Assembly (NCBI RefSeq): GCF_036885605.1
Contig: NZ_CP142523.1
Coordinates: 1,674,001 to 1,738,000 of the forward strand
Direction: 5' to 3'
Source: Janthinobacterium sp. TB1-E2
Lineage (GTDB): Bacteria; Pseudomonadota; Gammaproteobacteria; Burkholderiales; Burkholderiaceae_D
DNA length: 64,000 bases
Of this stretch, positions 28,244 through 36,918 are shown piece after piece; within the stretch, counting starts at the first letter, position 1; every line of letters begins with the position of its first letter. Position numbers and translations under genes: made by a program. Under the pieces are notes generated by a model. It saw only the letters and a list, made by a program, of their open reading frames with translations, was not told the origin of the DNA and did not search any database.

Positions 28244-28522
28244 TCAGGTGCTGAATTTTTCGCTGCTGGTGGTGCTGCTGGCGCGCATGCGCAGGCTCAG
28301 CAGCACGATGGTGACCAGCAGCAGCGAATGCGTTCCCGGTTCATGCGAAGCGGGGACGCGCAGGCTGGCGTCCGGCGAATGGAAGCTGGCCAGGCGCGTG
28401 GCCAGGGTGGGGGGTGTCGCCTGGTAGGCGGCCATCTGAACCGGCGGCGTGCCTGCCGCCTGCGTGTTGCCAGCGGCCCAGAGCGTCAAGGCCGCGCCCA
28501 GCAAGATCATTGTTCTCATCAT
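28244..28522 (-). CDS. Small exported protein with PEP-CTERM-like C-terminus
   Basis: A 92-residue product. Residues 1-22 look like a signal peptide (MILLGAALTLWAAGNTQA). Near the end is HEPGTHSLLLVTIVLLSLRMRA, which has the layout of a PEP-CTERM sorting signal: an E-P-G-T motif, a hydrophobic helix and basic residues. It departs from the consensus (the first Pro of P-E-P is His) and has an extra 11-residue Ser/Thr tail. True PEP-CTERM proteins are cut by exosortase and shown at the surface in biofilm matrix. Two ATG codons at 28522 and 28519 are possible. Function unknown. Confidence 0.5.
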   Translation of the reverse strand: MMRTMILLGAALTLWAAGNTQAAGTPPVQMAAYQATPPTLATRLASFHSPDASLRVPASHEPGTHSLLLVTIVLLSLRMRASSTTSSEKFST

Positions 28523-28823
28523 ATTGTCTGTTTCCGCCGAGGGCTGTAAATCGATTACACATGGTCGTGCCGTATGCCGGCCATGTCCTGTCCCCAGTTT
28601 GTATGCTTGTTTCCGTGCTGGTCACGCCGCACCGGAATGATATCTATTTATAAAGTTCGTGTATTAAAACATAATAAAATAAAAATGCAAACGTCTTTTT
28701 GCAAATAAGCGCATGCGCTGCCCGTGCTTGCCGGGCGGGATCTATTGCATGGGGGAAATGACGTGGCATTTTCATGGGGGAGTGTCATAATGGCTCAGGC
28801 ATTTCCGCCCAGGCATGGAGTAG
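28523..28823. other. Gene-free AT-rich spacer
   Basis: About 300 bases with no supported gene. The stretch 28640-28710 is strongly AT-rich compared with its surroundings and probably contains promoter elements for the genes on both sides, but no clear hexamer pair could be fixed. Confidence 0.5.
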
Positions 28824-28934
28824 ATGATGAGCAAGGCACAGGACAGCAAGAAAGAAGCCAAGAAGGAACCGGCCAAGACCATGAAGGAAAAGAAGGAAGC
28901 CAAGAAGGTCAAGAAAGAAGAGCGCAAGCGCTGA
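28824..28934 (+). CDS. Lysine-rich 36-residue mini-protein
   Basis: An ORF of 36 codons that begins MMSKAQDSKKEAKKEP and ends KKVKKEERKR. More than a third of the residues are Lys or Arg and about a fifth are Glu; it has no aromatic residues. It should be a highly charged, probably helical or disordered peptide. A GGAG sequence precedes the ATG. The stop is two bases before the ATG of the next gene, so the two are likely co-translated. It could be a nucleic-acid-binding or histone-H1-like peptide, or only a leader; no family was recognised. Confidence 0.5.
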   Translation: MMSKAQDSKKEAKKEPAKTMKEKKEAKKVKKEERKR

Positions 28935-28936
28935 CC

Positions 28937-29461
28937 ATGCGCGTGCGCCGTTCATCGATGCGCCCGTGGCGTGCGCCGGCCTTGCTGGCGGCGTTCGCCC
29001 TGCTGGCCTGCGGCGTGCCCGTGTCCGGCGTGCTGGCGCAGCAAAAGCCGCCGCCGTCCACGTTCGGGCAAGTGGTGGGCAATGCCGTGCTGTGCATCGA
29101 CCAGATCGACAACAAGGCCTTCTATGCGTATCTGCTGACGGCCTTCGGCCCCGCCTACAAGCATGAAGGGGGCGCCTACTGGTTCCGCACGGACGCCACC
29201 TTGTGGGGCGCGCCGATTACCGACGTGATCGTCAGCGACGACACGAGTCCCCTCGTCTTCATGGGCGTGGTGGCGGACTCGACACCGGAAAAGCTGGAGC
29301 CGGCCATCCGCGGCGTCTCGGGCCTGCGCTTCAATAAACTCGATAATTCCGCCTTTCCTGTCCGTGGTTCCGTGCCTGGCAGTAAAATCGTCTACTTCCG
29401 CAGCAAGGCGAAAGTCTATTGCGCCAAATACAAGCCGTTGCCGCCCGCCCGCACCCGATGA
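28937..29461 (+). CDS. Exported protein of unknown function
   Basis: A 174-residue protein with an N-terminal basic region and hydrophobic segment (PALLAAFALLACGVPVSGVLAQQ), a probable signal peptide cut near residue 35. The mature part has one block VGNAVLCIDQIDNKAFYAYL and a second Cys near the end (KVYCAKYKP), possibly a disulfide. Start is ATG 28937 or 28958. No family recognised. It lies immediately after the Lys-rich mini-gene and 51 bases before gspA. Confidence 0.6.
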   Translation: MRVRRSSMRPWRAPALLAAFALLACGVPVSGVLAQQKPPPSTFGQVVGNAVLCIDQIDNKAFYAYLLTAFGPAYKHEGGAYWFRTDATLWGAPITDVIVSDDTSPLVFMGVVADSTPEKLEPAIRGVSGLRFNKLDNSAFPVRGSVPGSKIVYFRSKAKVYCAKYKPLPPARTR

Positions 29462-29512
29462 GGGTATCGGCTTGCCGCTGCGCATTTTGATCGTTTCATC
29501 CGCAGGGTCTCC

Positions 29513-31147
29513 ATGTACACGCATTATTTCCAGCTCAAGCAATCGCCGTTTTCGATCGCCCCCGATCCGCGCTACCTGTTCATGAGCGAACGCCACCGCG
29601 AAGCGCTGGCGCACCTGCTGTATGGCGTGGGCAGCGGCGGCGGCTTCGTGCTGCTGACGGGAGAAATCGGCGCCGGCAAGACCACCGTGTGCCGCTGCTT
29701 CATGGAGCAGATTCCGGAAAACTGCCAGCTCGCGTATATCTTCAATCCGAAACTGTCCGTCGAGGAATTGCTGCTGTCGATCTGCGAGGAATTCCGCATC
29801 GCCCTGGCGCCCGGCGTGGCCAGCGTGAAAGGCTATGTCGACGCCATCAATGCGCACTTGCTGGCCAGCCATGCGCAGGGCAAGAACAATGTGCTGATCA
29901 TCGACGAAGCGCAAAACCTGTCCGCCGCCGTGCTGGAACAGTTGCGTTTGCTGACGAACCTGGAGACGAGCGAGCGCAAGTTGCTGCAGATCATCCTCAT
30001 CGGCCAGCCGGAATTGCGCGCCATGCTGGCCCGGCCGGAACTCGAACAGCTGGCGCAGCGCGTGATCGCCCGCTACCACCTCGGTTCTCTGACGGCGGAC
30101 GAGACGGCCAGCTACATCCGCCACCGGCTGGCCGTGGCCGGCTGCACGGCGCAGACGCCGTTCGCGCCGCGGCTGATGGCGCACATTCACGCCATGAGCC
30201 ACGGCGTGCCGCGCCGCATCAACCTGCTGTGCGACCGCGCGCTGCTGGGTGCTTACGTGGAAAACCAGCCGCAAGTGACGCGCCAGATATTGCGCCGTGC
30301 CGCTGAAGAAGTGTTTGCGGAAGAGGGCAAGCCGGCTGCCGGACGGGGCCTGCGCTGGCCGCACGTGGCGGGCGGCGTGCTGGCCGGCGCCGTCGTCACG
30401 GCCGCGCTGGCCTGGCATTTCATGCCGCGTCCGCCCGCCGTGCCTGTTGCGCCTGCCGTGGCCGCCGTTGTGCCGGCCGCCTCCGCCGTGGCGGCTGCCG
30501 CCGCATCCACGCCCGCGCCCGCCAAGGTGCCGGACCGCAACGCCGTGCTGCGCCAGCTGGCCGCCCTGTGGGGCGAGCAGTTGCAGGCCGGCGATGCCTG
30601 CCAGGCGGGCGCCCGCGCCGGCCTGCGCTGCCTGCACAGCCGGGGCGGTATCGCCGAGCTGCGCGTGCTGGACCGTCCCGCCATGCTGGCCTTGCGCGAT
30701 GCGGATGGTGCGGAACAGCTGGCGCTGCTCACGCGCGTGCAGGACGGGAGCGCTACCTTGATGCTCGATGGCAAGCAGCAAAGCCTGCCGCTGGCCCAGC
30801 TGGCGCAGCGCAGCGATGGCAGTTTCACGACCTTCTGGCGCGCTCCGCGCGGCTGGCGCGACGAAGTGCCGCTGGGCGCGCGCGGCGCCGACGTGGACTG
30901 GCTGGCGCAGCGCCTGGCACAACAGCGGGGCTTGCCGGCGCCGGCCGCCAATCTGCCGCTCGATGCCGAGATGCAAAGCCAGTTGCGCGCATTCCAGCTA
31001 AGCCAGAACCTGCGGGCCGATGGCCTGGCGGGCCCGAAAACGTATATACGCCTGATGCAGCTCGGTGACAACGCGGAGCCGCGCCTGAGCAGCGCAGCTC
31101 CTGCCGTGGCAGCGCCCGCTGCGACGGCGATGGTGGCGGGGAAATAA
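29513..31147 (+). CDS. gspA: General secretion pathway ATPase GspA/ExeA
   Basis: A 544-residue inner-membrane AAA+ ATPase. The cytoplasmic part begins YTHYFQLKQSPFSIAPDPRYLF and has Walker A GEIGAGKTT (50-58) and Walker B VLIIDEAQ (127-134). A membrane helix follows near 283-305, then a Pro/Ala linker and a C-terminal peptidoglycan-binding domain (about 450-520, with LRADGLAGPKTYIRLMQLGD). GspA with GspB helps insert the type II secretin through the cell wall. gspB follows after one base, but no other T2SS gene is in the window. Confidence 0.9.
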   Translation: MYTHYFQLKQSPFSIAPDPRYLFMSERHREALAHLLYGVGSGGGFVLLTGEIGAGKTTVCRCFMEQIPENCQLAYIFNPKLSVEELLLSICEEFRIALAPGVASVKGYVDAINAHLLASHAQGKNNVLIIDEAQNLSAAVLEQLRLLTNLETSERKLLQIILIGQPELRAMLARPELEQLAQRVIARYHLGSLTADETASYIRHRLAVAGCTAQTPFAPRLMAHIHAMSHGVPRRINLLCDRALLGAYVENQPQVTRQILRRAAEEVFAEEGKPAAGRGLRWPHVAGGVLAGAVVTAALAWHFMPRPPAVPVAPAVAAVVPAASAVAAAAASTPAPAKVPDRNAVLRQLAALWGEQLQAGDACQAGARAGLRCLHSRGGIAELRVLDRPAMLALRDADGAEQLALLTRVQDGSATLMLDGKQQSLPLAQLAQRSDGSFTTFWRAPRGWRDEVPLGARGADVDWLAQRLAQQRGLPAPAANLPLDAEMQSQLRAFQLSQNLRADGLAGPKTYIRLMQLGDNAEPRLSSAAPAVAAPAATAMVAGK

Positions 31148-31148
31148 G

Positions 31149-31817
31149 ATGTCCTACATACTTGAAGCACTGAAAAAATCGCAAGCCGAGCGCCAGCTGG
31201 GCGAGTTGCCGTCGATCCACGCACCGCAAGTGCAGCTGCACGATGGCGCAGCATCGGGCGCGGCGAGCCGCGCGCCCGTCTGGCTGGCGCTGGGCGGCGT
31301 GGCGGTGGCCGTGGCCGCCGCACTGCTGCTGTGGCAGCCTTGGCAGGCAGCGGCCACGGCGCCTGCGGCCGCGCCTGCCGTGCTGGCCCAGGCCGTGCCA
31401 GCGCCGGTGCCGGCAGCAGTCCCGCCCGCAGTCCCTGTGCCTGTGGCTGTGCCCGTGCCCGTGCCGCCGGCGGCCGTCGCCGCGCCAGTGCAGCATGCCA
31501 GGCCCGTGGCGGAACCGAAGCAAGAGCCGCCAGTCCCCGTTCCGGCGCCGGCCGTGCCCGTACCTGCGCCGGCGGCCGCGGCCGAAGAGACCGTACCCGG
31601 CATGCGCGACTTGCCCGAGCCGATACAGCGGCAAATTCCCCCCGTCGCCATCGGCGGCTATATCTATTCGAAGAATCCGGCCGACCGTCTGCTGCTGATC
31701 GACAAGGTTCTGCGCCACGAAGGCGAGGAACTGGCGCCGGGCCTGGTGCTGGAAAAATTGCAGCCGAAGGCGGCTATCTTCAGTTTCAAGGGCTACCGCT
31801 ACCGTGTGCCGTATTGA
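31149..31817 (+). CDS. gspB: General secretion pathway protein GspB/ExeB
   Basis: Partner of GspA, 222 residues. It starts MSYILEALKKSQAERQLGE, the usual GspB N-terminus, has one membrane helix at about residues 40-60, a long Pro/Ala/Val periplasmic linker (70-150), and the conserved C-terminal domain with IGGYIYSKNPADRLLLI and SFKGYRYRVPY. The gene starts one base after the gspA stop. The linker's repeated P-V-P-A steps are low-complexity and may vary between strains. Confidence 0.9.
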   Translation: MSYILEALKKSQAERQLGELPSIHAPQVQLHDGAASGAASRAPVWLALGGVAVAVAAALLLWQPWQAAATAPAAAPAVLAQAVPAPVPAAVPPAVPVPVAVPVPVPPAAVAAPVQHARPVAEPKQEPPVPVPAPAVPVPAPAAAAEETVPGMRDLPEPIQRQIPPVAIGGYIYSKNPADRLLLIDKVLRHEGEELAPGLVLEKLQPKAAIFSFKGYRYRVPY

Positions 31818-31917
31818 ATTGTTGTGCATCAAGGCCGGGTAACAGTAGCTGAACCATACTGGCCTGGCCTGGTCGAACCAGGGTCGCTGCGACCGTGTGC
31901 GCGGCCGGGGAGTTCCG

Positions 31918-33402
31918 ATGATTGCTGCCGCAGCGGGTGAGGGTGCTTTTGATGCGCATGGCTTGGGAAACCTGGCGCGCATCGACCATATCGTCGTGCT
32001 GATGATGGAAAACCGATCGTTCGATCACATGCTCGGCTACCTGAGCCTGGAAGGCGGGCGCACCGACATCGACGGCTTGCAGGCCAGTCATGCCAACGTG
32101 CATGCGGGCGTGAGCTACCCCGTGCACCATTTGCGGCGCACGGCGTTTGGCCCGCAGCAAGACCCGTCGCATACGGGCATGTCGGTGGCGCAGCAATTGC
32201 AGAACAATAATGGCGGCTTTGTCGACGACTATGCGCAAACGCATCCGGGCGATCCCGACATCGACCTGGTGATGGGCTATTACAATGCATCCGACTTGCC
32301 CATGTACGATTTCCTGGCGCAGCAGTTCTGCGTCTGCGACCGCTGCTACAGCTCCGTTCCGGGCGCCACCTGGCCCAACCGCCTGTATGCGATCAGCGGC
32401 AAGGCGGCCGGCAGCCGCGACAGCAAGCGCGTACCCCTGTACACGAACAAATCCTTCGTGCGCCACCTGGACCGCGCCCAGGTCAGCTGGAAATTTTATT
32501 CCGCCTGGAAACCCTGGAGCCTGGCGCTGACGGACGACCATTACCGTTCGTCCGAGCTGTACGAGCCGTTTGGTTCCAGCGCGCGCCGCTATGGTTTCAT
32601 CGGCGATGCGCTGGCGGGCGCCTTGCCCTCGGTCAGCTGGATCGATCCGCATTTTTTTGAGAATGACGACCACCCGCCGGCCGATATCCGCGCCGGCCAG
32701 GCGCTGGTGGCGCAGGTCTACCAGGCCCTGTCGCGGGGGCCGGCTTGGGCGCGCACCTTGCTGATCCTCAGCTATGACGAGCACGGCGGCTTTTTCGATC
32801 ATGTGCCGCCTGGTCCCGCCATCGATGACGATCCCGCGTTTCGCCAGTACGGCGTGCGCGTGCCCATGCTGCTGGTGTCGCCGCTGATCGCGCCGGGCAG
32901 CGTCAGCCACGAGGTGGTCGACCACACGTCGATCATCAAAACCATCCTGCAGCGCTTTTGCCGCGCCGCCGATGGCGCCTTGCCCCAGATGGGCGCGCGC
33001 GTGGCGGCCGCCAGCGGCCTGGGCGCCGTGCTGACCCTGGCACAAGCGCGCGCGGCGCCTGCCGTGCCCGCTGCTGTGCTGGCGCAGCGCGCCGCATGGG
33101 AGGCGGATGTGCGGGCGCAGGACTTTACGCCGCTGGCGCCCGCTTGCCAGCCTGACGGCGAAGTGGCGGCCGCTGCCGCCGTACCGTTCCTGTCCGATGC
33201 CGAGGCGGGCGCGATCGCCGCCCACCGGCAATTGGCGCGCACGGCCAGGAATGCGCAGGCGGGAAATAGTAAAACGGCGAGTAAAACGGCGGGCAAAACG
33301 GCAGGCGCGACAGTGCCGAAGCCGGCGGGCAGGCGCCGGCGGCAGGGCGGCACACCGGCGCCCGCCAGTGCCGGGAATGGCGGAAAACCCGGAGCCGCTT
33401 GA
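31918..33402 (+). CDS. Phospholipase C/acid phosphatase-type phosphoesterase
   Basis: A 494-residue enzyme of the phosphoesterase family that includes non-haemolytic phospholipase C and AcpA. Near the N-terminus is IDHIVVLMMENRSFDHMLGYL (the nucleophile region), then PGATWPNRLYAISG and SYDEHGGFFDHVPPG, metal-binding stretches of the family. Family members are normally exported with a Tat signal, but none is present here: the conserved domain begins at about residue 20 and the reading frame closes just upstream of 31897. The C-terminal 50 residues are a low-complexity Lys/Ala/Pro tail. ATG 31918 has GGGGAG at six bases. Confidence 0.8.
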   Translation: MIAAAAGEGAFDAHGLGNLARIDHIVVLMMENRSFDHMLGYLSLEGGRTDIDGLQASHANVHAGVSYPVHHLRRTAFGPQQDPSHTGMSVAQQLQNNNGGFVDDYAQTHPGDPDIDLVMGYYNASDLPMYDFLAQQFCVCDRCYSSVPGATWPNRLYAISGKAAGSRDSKRVPLYTNKSFVRHLDRAQVSWKFYSAWKPWSLALTDDHYRSSELYEPFGSSARRYGFIGDALAGALPSVSWIDPHFFENDDHPPADIRAGQALVAQVYQALSRGPAWARTLLILSYDEHGGFFDHVPPGPAIDDDPAFRQYGVRVPMLLVSPLIAPGSVSHEVVDHTSIIKTILQRFCRAADGALPQMGARVAAASGLGAVLTLAQARAAPAVPAAVLAQRAAWEADVRAQDFTPLAPACQPDGEVAAAAAVPFLSDAEAGAIAAHRQLARTARNAQAGNSKTASKTAGKTAGATVPKPAGRRRRQGGTPAPASAGNGGKPGAA

Positions 33403-33496
33403 CCTGGGTGGTGACTTGGGCAATGCGCGGTGCCTGCGCCGGCGGTCGCGCCCGTGGGGCTGCGTATAATCACTCCTTCTCAAACAAGGAGTGACC

Positions 33497-34033
33497 ATGC
33501 ACGATGCGATGCCCGCCCACCCGGTACTCGGTGTGATCGGCCGTTCCGGTAGCGGCAAGACGACCCTGCTGGAATTTGTGGTGAAGGAACTGGCGGCGCG
33601 CGGCTTGCGCGTCAACCTGGTCAAGCACAGCCACCATGACCTGGCGCTGGAACCGCCGCAAAAGGACAGTGCCCGCCTGCGCATGGCGGGGGCGGCGGAA
33701 GTGCTGGTGGCGTCGCCGTACCGTTTTGCCATCGTGCATGAGCTGCGCGGCGCGCCCGAGCCGAGCCTGGCGCAGCAATTGGCCCGCATGGGGCCGGCAG
33801 ACCTGACCCTGGTCGAGGGTTTCAAGACGGATCCCATCCCCAAGCTGGAAGTGTTCCGTCCGGAAGTGGGGCAGGCGCCTCTGTATCCGCATGACCCGCA
33901 TGTGATCGCCGTCGCCTCCGACAGTCCGGCGCCGGCCGACCTGCGCGAGGGCGTGCAATGGCTGGACTTGAATGCGCGCGAGCACGTGCTGGCCTGGTTG
34001 CTGCTGCAGTTGGAAAATAAGCTGGAAAAATAA
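33497..34033 (+). CDS. mobB: Molybdopterin-guanine dinucleotide biosynthesis protein MobB
   Basis: GTP-binding accessory protein for making the bis-MGD cofactor with MobA. The 178-residue product has the P-loop [10 protein letters not shown] (15-24), [11 protein letters not shown] and the [19 protein letters not shown] block typical of MobB. AAGGAG precedes ATG 33497 by six bases, and this is preferred to the in-frame GTG at 33491. No other molybdenum cofactor gene is in the window. Confidence 0.93.
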   Translation: MHDAMPAHPVLGVIGRSGSGKTTLLEFVVKELAARGLRVNLVKHSHHDLALEPPQKDSARLRMAGAAEVLVASPYRFAIVHELRGAPEPSLAQQLARMGPADLTLVEGFKTDPIPKLEVFRPEVGQAPLYPHDPHVIAVASDSPAPADLREGVQWLDLNAREHVLAWLLLQLENKLEK

Positions 34034-34090
34034 GCTAAAGGTTTGCCGGCGGCATCCGTTAACAAGGGTAGAACCTCATTGGAGAAACGT

Positions 34091-34291
34091 ATGGACGTCG
34101 GAAGCATTGCTCAACTGTCAACCACGATGGCGGAGACAGGCACGCGGCAAGCCGTTGGCTTGACTGTCCTGAAAAAAGCCCAGGATATCCAAAGCTCGAC
34201 TGCCACTGCCTTGCTGGCAGCGCTGCCACCGGTACAGTCGGCGCCGAGTCTGCCGGCTCACCTCGGCAACCGTATCAACACGACTGCCTGA
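34091..34291 (+). CDS. YjfB-like putative motility protein
   Basis: A 66-residue protein beginning MDVGSIAQLSTTMAETGTRQAVGLTVLKKA and continuing ATALLAALPP, matching the small YjfB family annotated as putative motility proteins. GGAG lies seven bases upstream of the ATG. It is monocistronic, with a strong terminator. Function is not known experimentally for this family. Confidence 0.75.
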   Translation: MDVGSIAQLSTTMAETGTRQAVGLTVLKKAQDIQSSTATALLAALPPVQSAPSLPAHLGNRINTTA

Positions 34292-34330
34292 GCGCAGTCC
34301 CGCGGCGCCAGCCTGGCGCTCGCGCTATCT

Positions 34331-34373
34331 ACGCCCACACCACCGTCATCGACGGTGGCGAGTGGGCGTTTTT
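34331..34373 (+). terminator. Strong terminator after the YjfB-like gene
   Basis: Outer arms ACGCCCAC/GTGGGCGT and inner arms CCACCGT/ACGGTGG form a long stem, followed by TTTTT. It lies 40 bases after the stop. Confidence 0.85.
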
Positions 34374-34555
34374 GTCTGTCTTCCTTCCGCCTTCTTTCCC
34401 ACCGCTGCCAGCTTGACTGATTGAACATGGTTCGCCATGGCACGGCCGATTCAGTAGAATGACGTCCATCACCTCGCGTTGCCCATCGTGCAGCAGGGGC
34501 GTACCGTGACTGAATAATTACTTATCGATTACTTTGACCCAGCAAGAGGATTTCC

Positions 34556-34858
34556 ATGAATAAACGTCAAGCTCTCATCGCCGCCGCCCTCGCGGGCATC
34601 TGTGCCGGCGCCACCATCAACGCGGCTGCGCACGATGGGCCCGCTCCCGGCGACAAGGAAAAATGCTATGGCGTGGCCAAGGCGGGGCAGAACGATTGCG
34701 CCTCGTCCGATGGCGCGCATTCCTGCGCAGGCCAGGCTGAGGCGGACAATCTGCCCACGGAATGGACCTATGTTGCCAAGGGCACGTGCGAACAGGCGGG
34801 AGGCTCCGTCAAGCCCATCAAGGCCGGCAAAGCTGCCAAACCGGCCACGCAACCCTAA
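34556..34858 (+). CDS. bufA: Bufferin precursor, DUF2282 family (BufA)
   Basis: A 100-residue exported precursor of a copper-binding RiPP. Signal peptide about 1-24 ([20 protein letters not shown]). The mature part has four Cys at 37 ([15 protein letters not shown]), 48, 57 (AHSC) and 78 (KGTC), the canonical DUF2282 pattern; WTYV lies before the last Cys. In characterised bufferins, Cys residues are turned into thiooxazole groups by an MNIO enzyme and the product binds copper in the periplasm. Gene context agrees: the modifying enzyme follows 17 bases later. An AAGAGG site precedes the ATG. Copper induction is expected but no operator was identified. Confidence 0.85.
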   Translation: MNKRQALIAAALAGICAGATINAAAHDGPAPGDKEKCYGVAKAGQNDCASSDGAHSCAGQAEADNLPTEWTYVAKGTCEQAGGSVKPIKAGKAAKPATQP

Positions 34859-34875
34859 GCGGCCGCGGCCTGTCC

Positions 34876-36504
34876 ATGCCGCCGCTCATCCAGGCGCTTG
34901 CCGGCGTCGGCCTGCGCGCCGCGCATTACCGCGATTTTCTGGCGCGCCGGCCCAGGGTGGGCTGGCTGGAAGTGCATACTGAGAATTATCTGCAGCCATC
35001 GGGCTGGGACTGGTACGTGCTGCAGACCCTGCGCGAGGATTACCCGATCAGCTTGCATGGCGTGGGCCTGGGCCTGGGCTCCGCGCACGGCTTTTCCGAG
35101 GCGCACCTGCAGCGCGTGCGCGCCGTGGTCGAGCGCATCGAGCCGGCCCTCGTGTCGGAACACCTGTGCTGGGGCGCCGTGGCGCAGCGGCAACTCAACG
35201 ATCTGTTGCCGCTGGCCTTGAATGGCGCCGCCCTCGATTTGCTGTGCGCCAGAGTGGGGCGGGTGCAGGATGTGCTGAAAAGGCCGATCTTGCTGGAGAA
35301 TGTCTCCACTTACCTGCGTTTTGCCGACGATGGCATGAGCGAGGCGCAATTCCTGGCGGAGCTGGCGCGCCGCAGCGGCTGCGGGCTGCTGCTCGATATC
35401 AATAATCTGTATGTGAACCAGTGCAACCACGGCGAAGACGCCTTGGCAGCCATGCAATCCATCGCGCCGGGCAGCGTGGGCGAGCTGCACCTGGGCGGCC
35501 ACTTGCTGACGCCGCATGCCGTGATCGACCACCACGGTGCCGCCATCGCCGATCCCGTCTGGGATTTGTATGCGGCCGCCTTGCTGCGCTTTGGTGCCAT
35601 TCCCACCCTCGTCGAATGGGATACGGATTTGCCCGCCCTCGATGTCTTGCTGGGAGAAGCGGACAAGGCGCAGTCCATGCTGGCGCGCCATGCGCCGCAG
35701 CCACCATGGCAGGGAGCGGCGCTGCCGTCCCCGCCGTCCCCGCCGCCCGTGTCGCCTGACGCGCTGGCGGCTAGCCAGCAAGCGTTTGCCATGGCCTTGC
35801 TCGATACTGCGGCAACCCTGCCATCGTTCGCGGGAGAATCGGTACCGCACCGTTATTCACTGTACCGCGGCAACTTGAGCGCCACCTGGCGCCGCACCCT
35901 GGGCCACGCCTATCCCGTCGTGCTGGCGCTGGTGGGCGAGGCATTCTTTGGCGGCCTGGCGTGCGCGTATGGCCGGCAGATGCCATCCGATAGCGCTGAT
36001 TTGAATCAGTTTGGCGAGCGTTTCGCCGATTTTCTGACCAGTTTTCCACCTGTGGCCGACTTGCCCTACCTGCCGGACATGGCGCGCCTGGAATGGGCCG
36101 TGCACCTGGCCCATTACGCGGCCGATGCGCAGGGCCTGGCGCCCGATGCGCTGGCCGCCCTGCATCCCGATCAACTGGAAGCGCGCTGTTTTACCTTGCA
36201 TCCCGCTTGCGCCTTGCTGGCATCGAACTGGCAAGTGGCGGCCCTGTGGTGGGCGCATCAGGAGGGAGACGGGCAGGGGATGTTTCCGCAAGAGATGCAG
36301 GTGGCCAGCTACGCGCTGGTTTGCCGGACACGCTGGAAGGCGCAGGTGCTGATACTCGATGCGGCCGCGCATGCGGCCTTGCTGGCTTTACGGCAAGGTC
36401 AAACGTTTGGCGCCGCGCTCGATGCGGCATTCGCGCTGGACCCGGCATTCGACCTGGCCGCACACTTGCGCCAGTGGCTGGCGCATGCGGTGTTGACGGC
36501 GTAA
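34876..36504 (+). CDS. Fused bufferin-modifying enzyme: DUF692/MNIO (BufB) + DUF2063 (BufC)
   Basis: A 542-residue single chain. Residues 1-270 are DUF692, a multinuclear non-haem iron oxidative enzyme with a TIM barrel; candidate metal ligands are in LEVHTENY (His34, Glu36), SLHGVGLG (His61), SEHLCW (Glu95, His96), LLENVSTY (Glu141), [11 protein letters not shown] (Asp174), ELHLGGH (His205, His208) and [10 protein letters not shown] (Glu248, Asp249). A Pro-rich linker spans about 272-297. From about 299 on is DUF2063 ([46 protein letters not shown]), the precursor-recognition partner normally encoded by a separate gene. ATG 34876 has only a weak ribosome-binding site, which suggests coupling to bufA. 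No DoxX-type bufD follows. Confidence 0.85.
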   Translation: MPPLIQALAGVGLRAAHYRDFLARRPRVGWLEVHTENYLQPSGWDWYVLQTLREDYPISLHGVGLGLGSAHGFSEAHLQRVRAVVERIEPALVSEHLCWGAVAQRQLNDLLPLALNGAALDLLCARVGRVQDVLKRPILLENVSTYLRFADDGMSEAQFLAELARRSGCGLLLDINNLYVNQCNHGEDALAAMQSIAPGSVGELHLGGHLLTPHAVIDHHGAAIADPVWDLYAAALLRFGAIPTLVEWDTDLPALDVLLGEADKAQSMLARHAPQPPWQGAALPSPPSPPPVSPDALAASQQAFAMALLDTAATLPSFAGESVPHRYSLYRGNLSATWRRTLGHAYPVVLALVGEAFFGGLACAYGRQMPSDSADLNQFGERFADFLTSFPPVADLPYLPDMARLEWAVHLAHYAADAQGLAPDALAALHPDQLEARCFTLHPACALLASNWQVAALWWAHQEGDGQGMFPQEMQVASYALVCRTRWKAQVLILDAAAHAALLALRQGQTFGAALDAAFALDPAFDLAAHLRQWLAHAVLTA

Positions 36505-36508
36505 CGGT

Positions 36509-36793
36509 TTATTCGAAAGCCCGCAGAAGGCGCGCTTCGCCCGTCTGATCGCGGTACAGGGCATTCGCCGCCAGGGTGGCGTCCATCATGCGCGTCACTT
36601 GCTCTTCTTCAAAGCGGGCCAGCTCGGCCGTGGCGGCGACAAGGGCCAGTTCCAATCTGGCGCGCGCGCTCTGGTACAGGCTGCTCGTGTATTTGTCTGT
36701 GTTACGCAGCAATTCTTCCGCGTTTTCTATGACCTGGCGCAAGTCGCCGATCAGGCGTTCCTGGCTGCGCGTACCTTGTTCGGGATGGTCCAT
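36509..36793 (-). CDS. DUF883 (ElaB/YqjD)-like protein without membrane helix
   Basis: A 94-residue helical protein: LIGDLRQVIENAEELLRNTDKYTSSLYQ near the N-terminus resembles the first helix of the DUF883 family of ribosome- or stress-linked membrane proteins. The usual C-terminal membrane anchor is absent; the last 40 residues are soluble. ATG 36793 has GGGAG at good spacing; the ATG at 36811 is an alternative. It converges with the buf gene with a four-base gap. Confidence 0.55.
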   Translation of the reverse strand: MDHPEQGTRSQERLIGDLRQVIENAEELLRNTDKYTSSLYQSARARLELALVAATAELARFEEEQVTRMMDATLAANALYRDQTGEARLLRAFE

Positions 36794-36918
36794 GGCGCTC
36801 CCCTTCTGCAATCGATATTTTATCTGGCAATAACGACGTGTTTGCAGCTTGATGCAGGCAGCCGGCTGGCGGGGTGCTGGCTGGACGCATGGGGCCGCTT
36901 TCGCGCCCCATGCCGGGG

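Noticed and set aside
31400-31600. GTGCCG/GCCCGTGCC repeats in gspB as a possible minisatellite
   Set aside because: They encode the normal Pro/Ala/Val periplasmic linker of GspB and are explained by codon bias.
29513-31817. Complete type II secretion system
   Set aside because: Only gspA and gspB are present in the window.
34876-36504. Idea that the BufB/BufC fusion is two genes with an internal start
   Set aside because: There is no in-frame stop between the domains and no ribosome-binding site plus ATG at the linker; a sequencing error cannot be ruled out and is listed as the refuting test.
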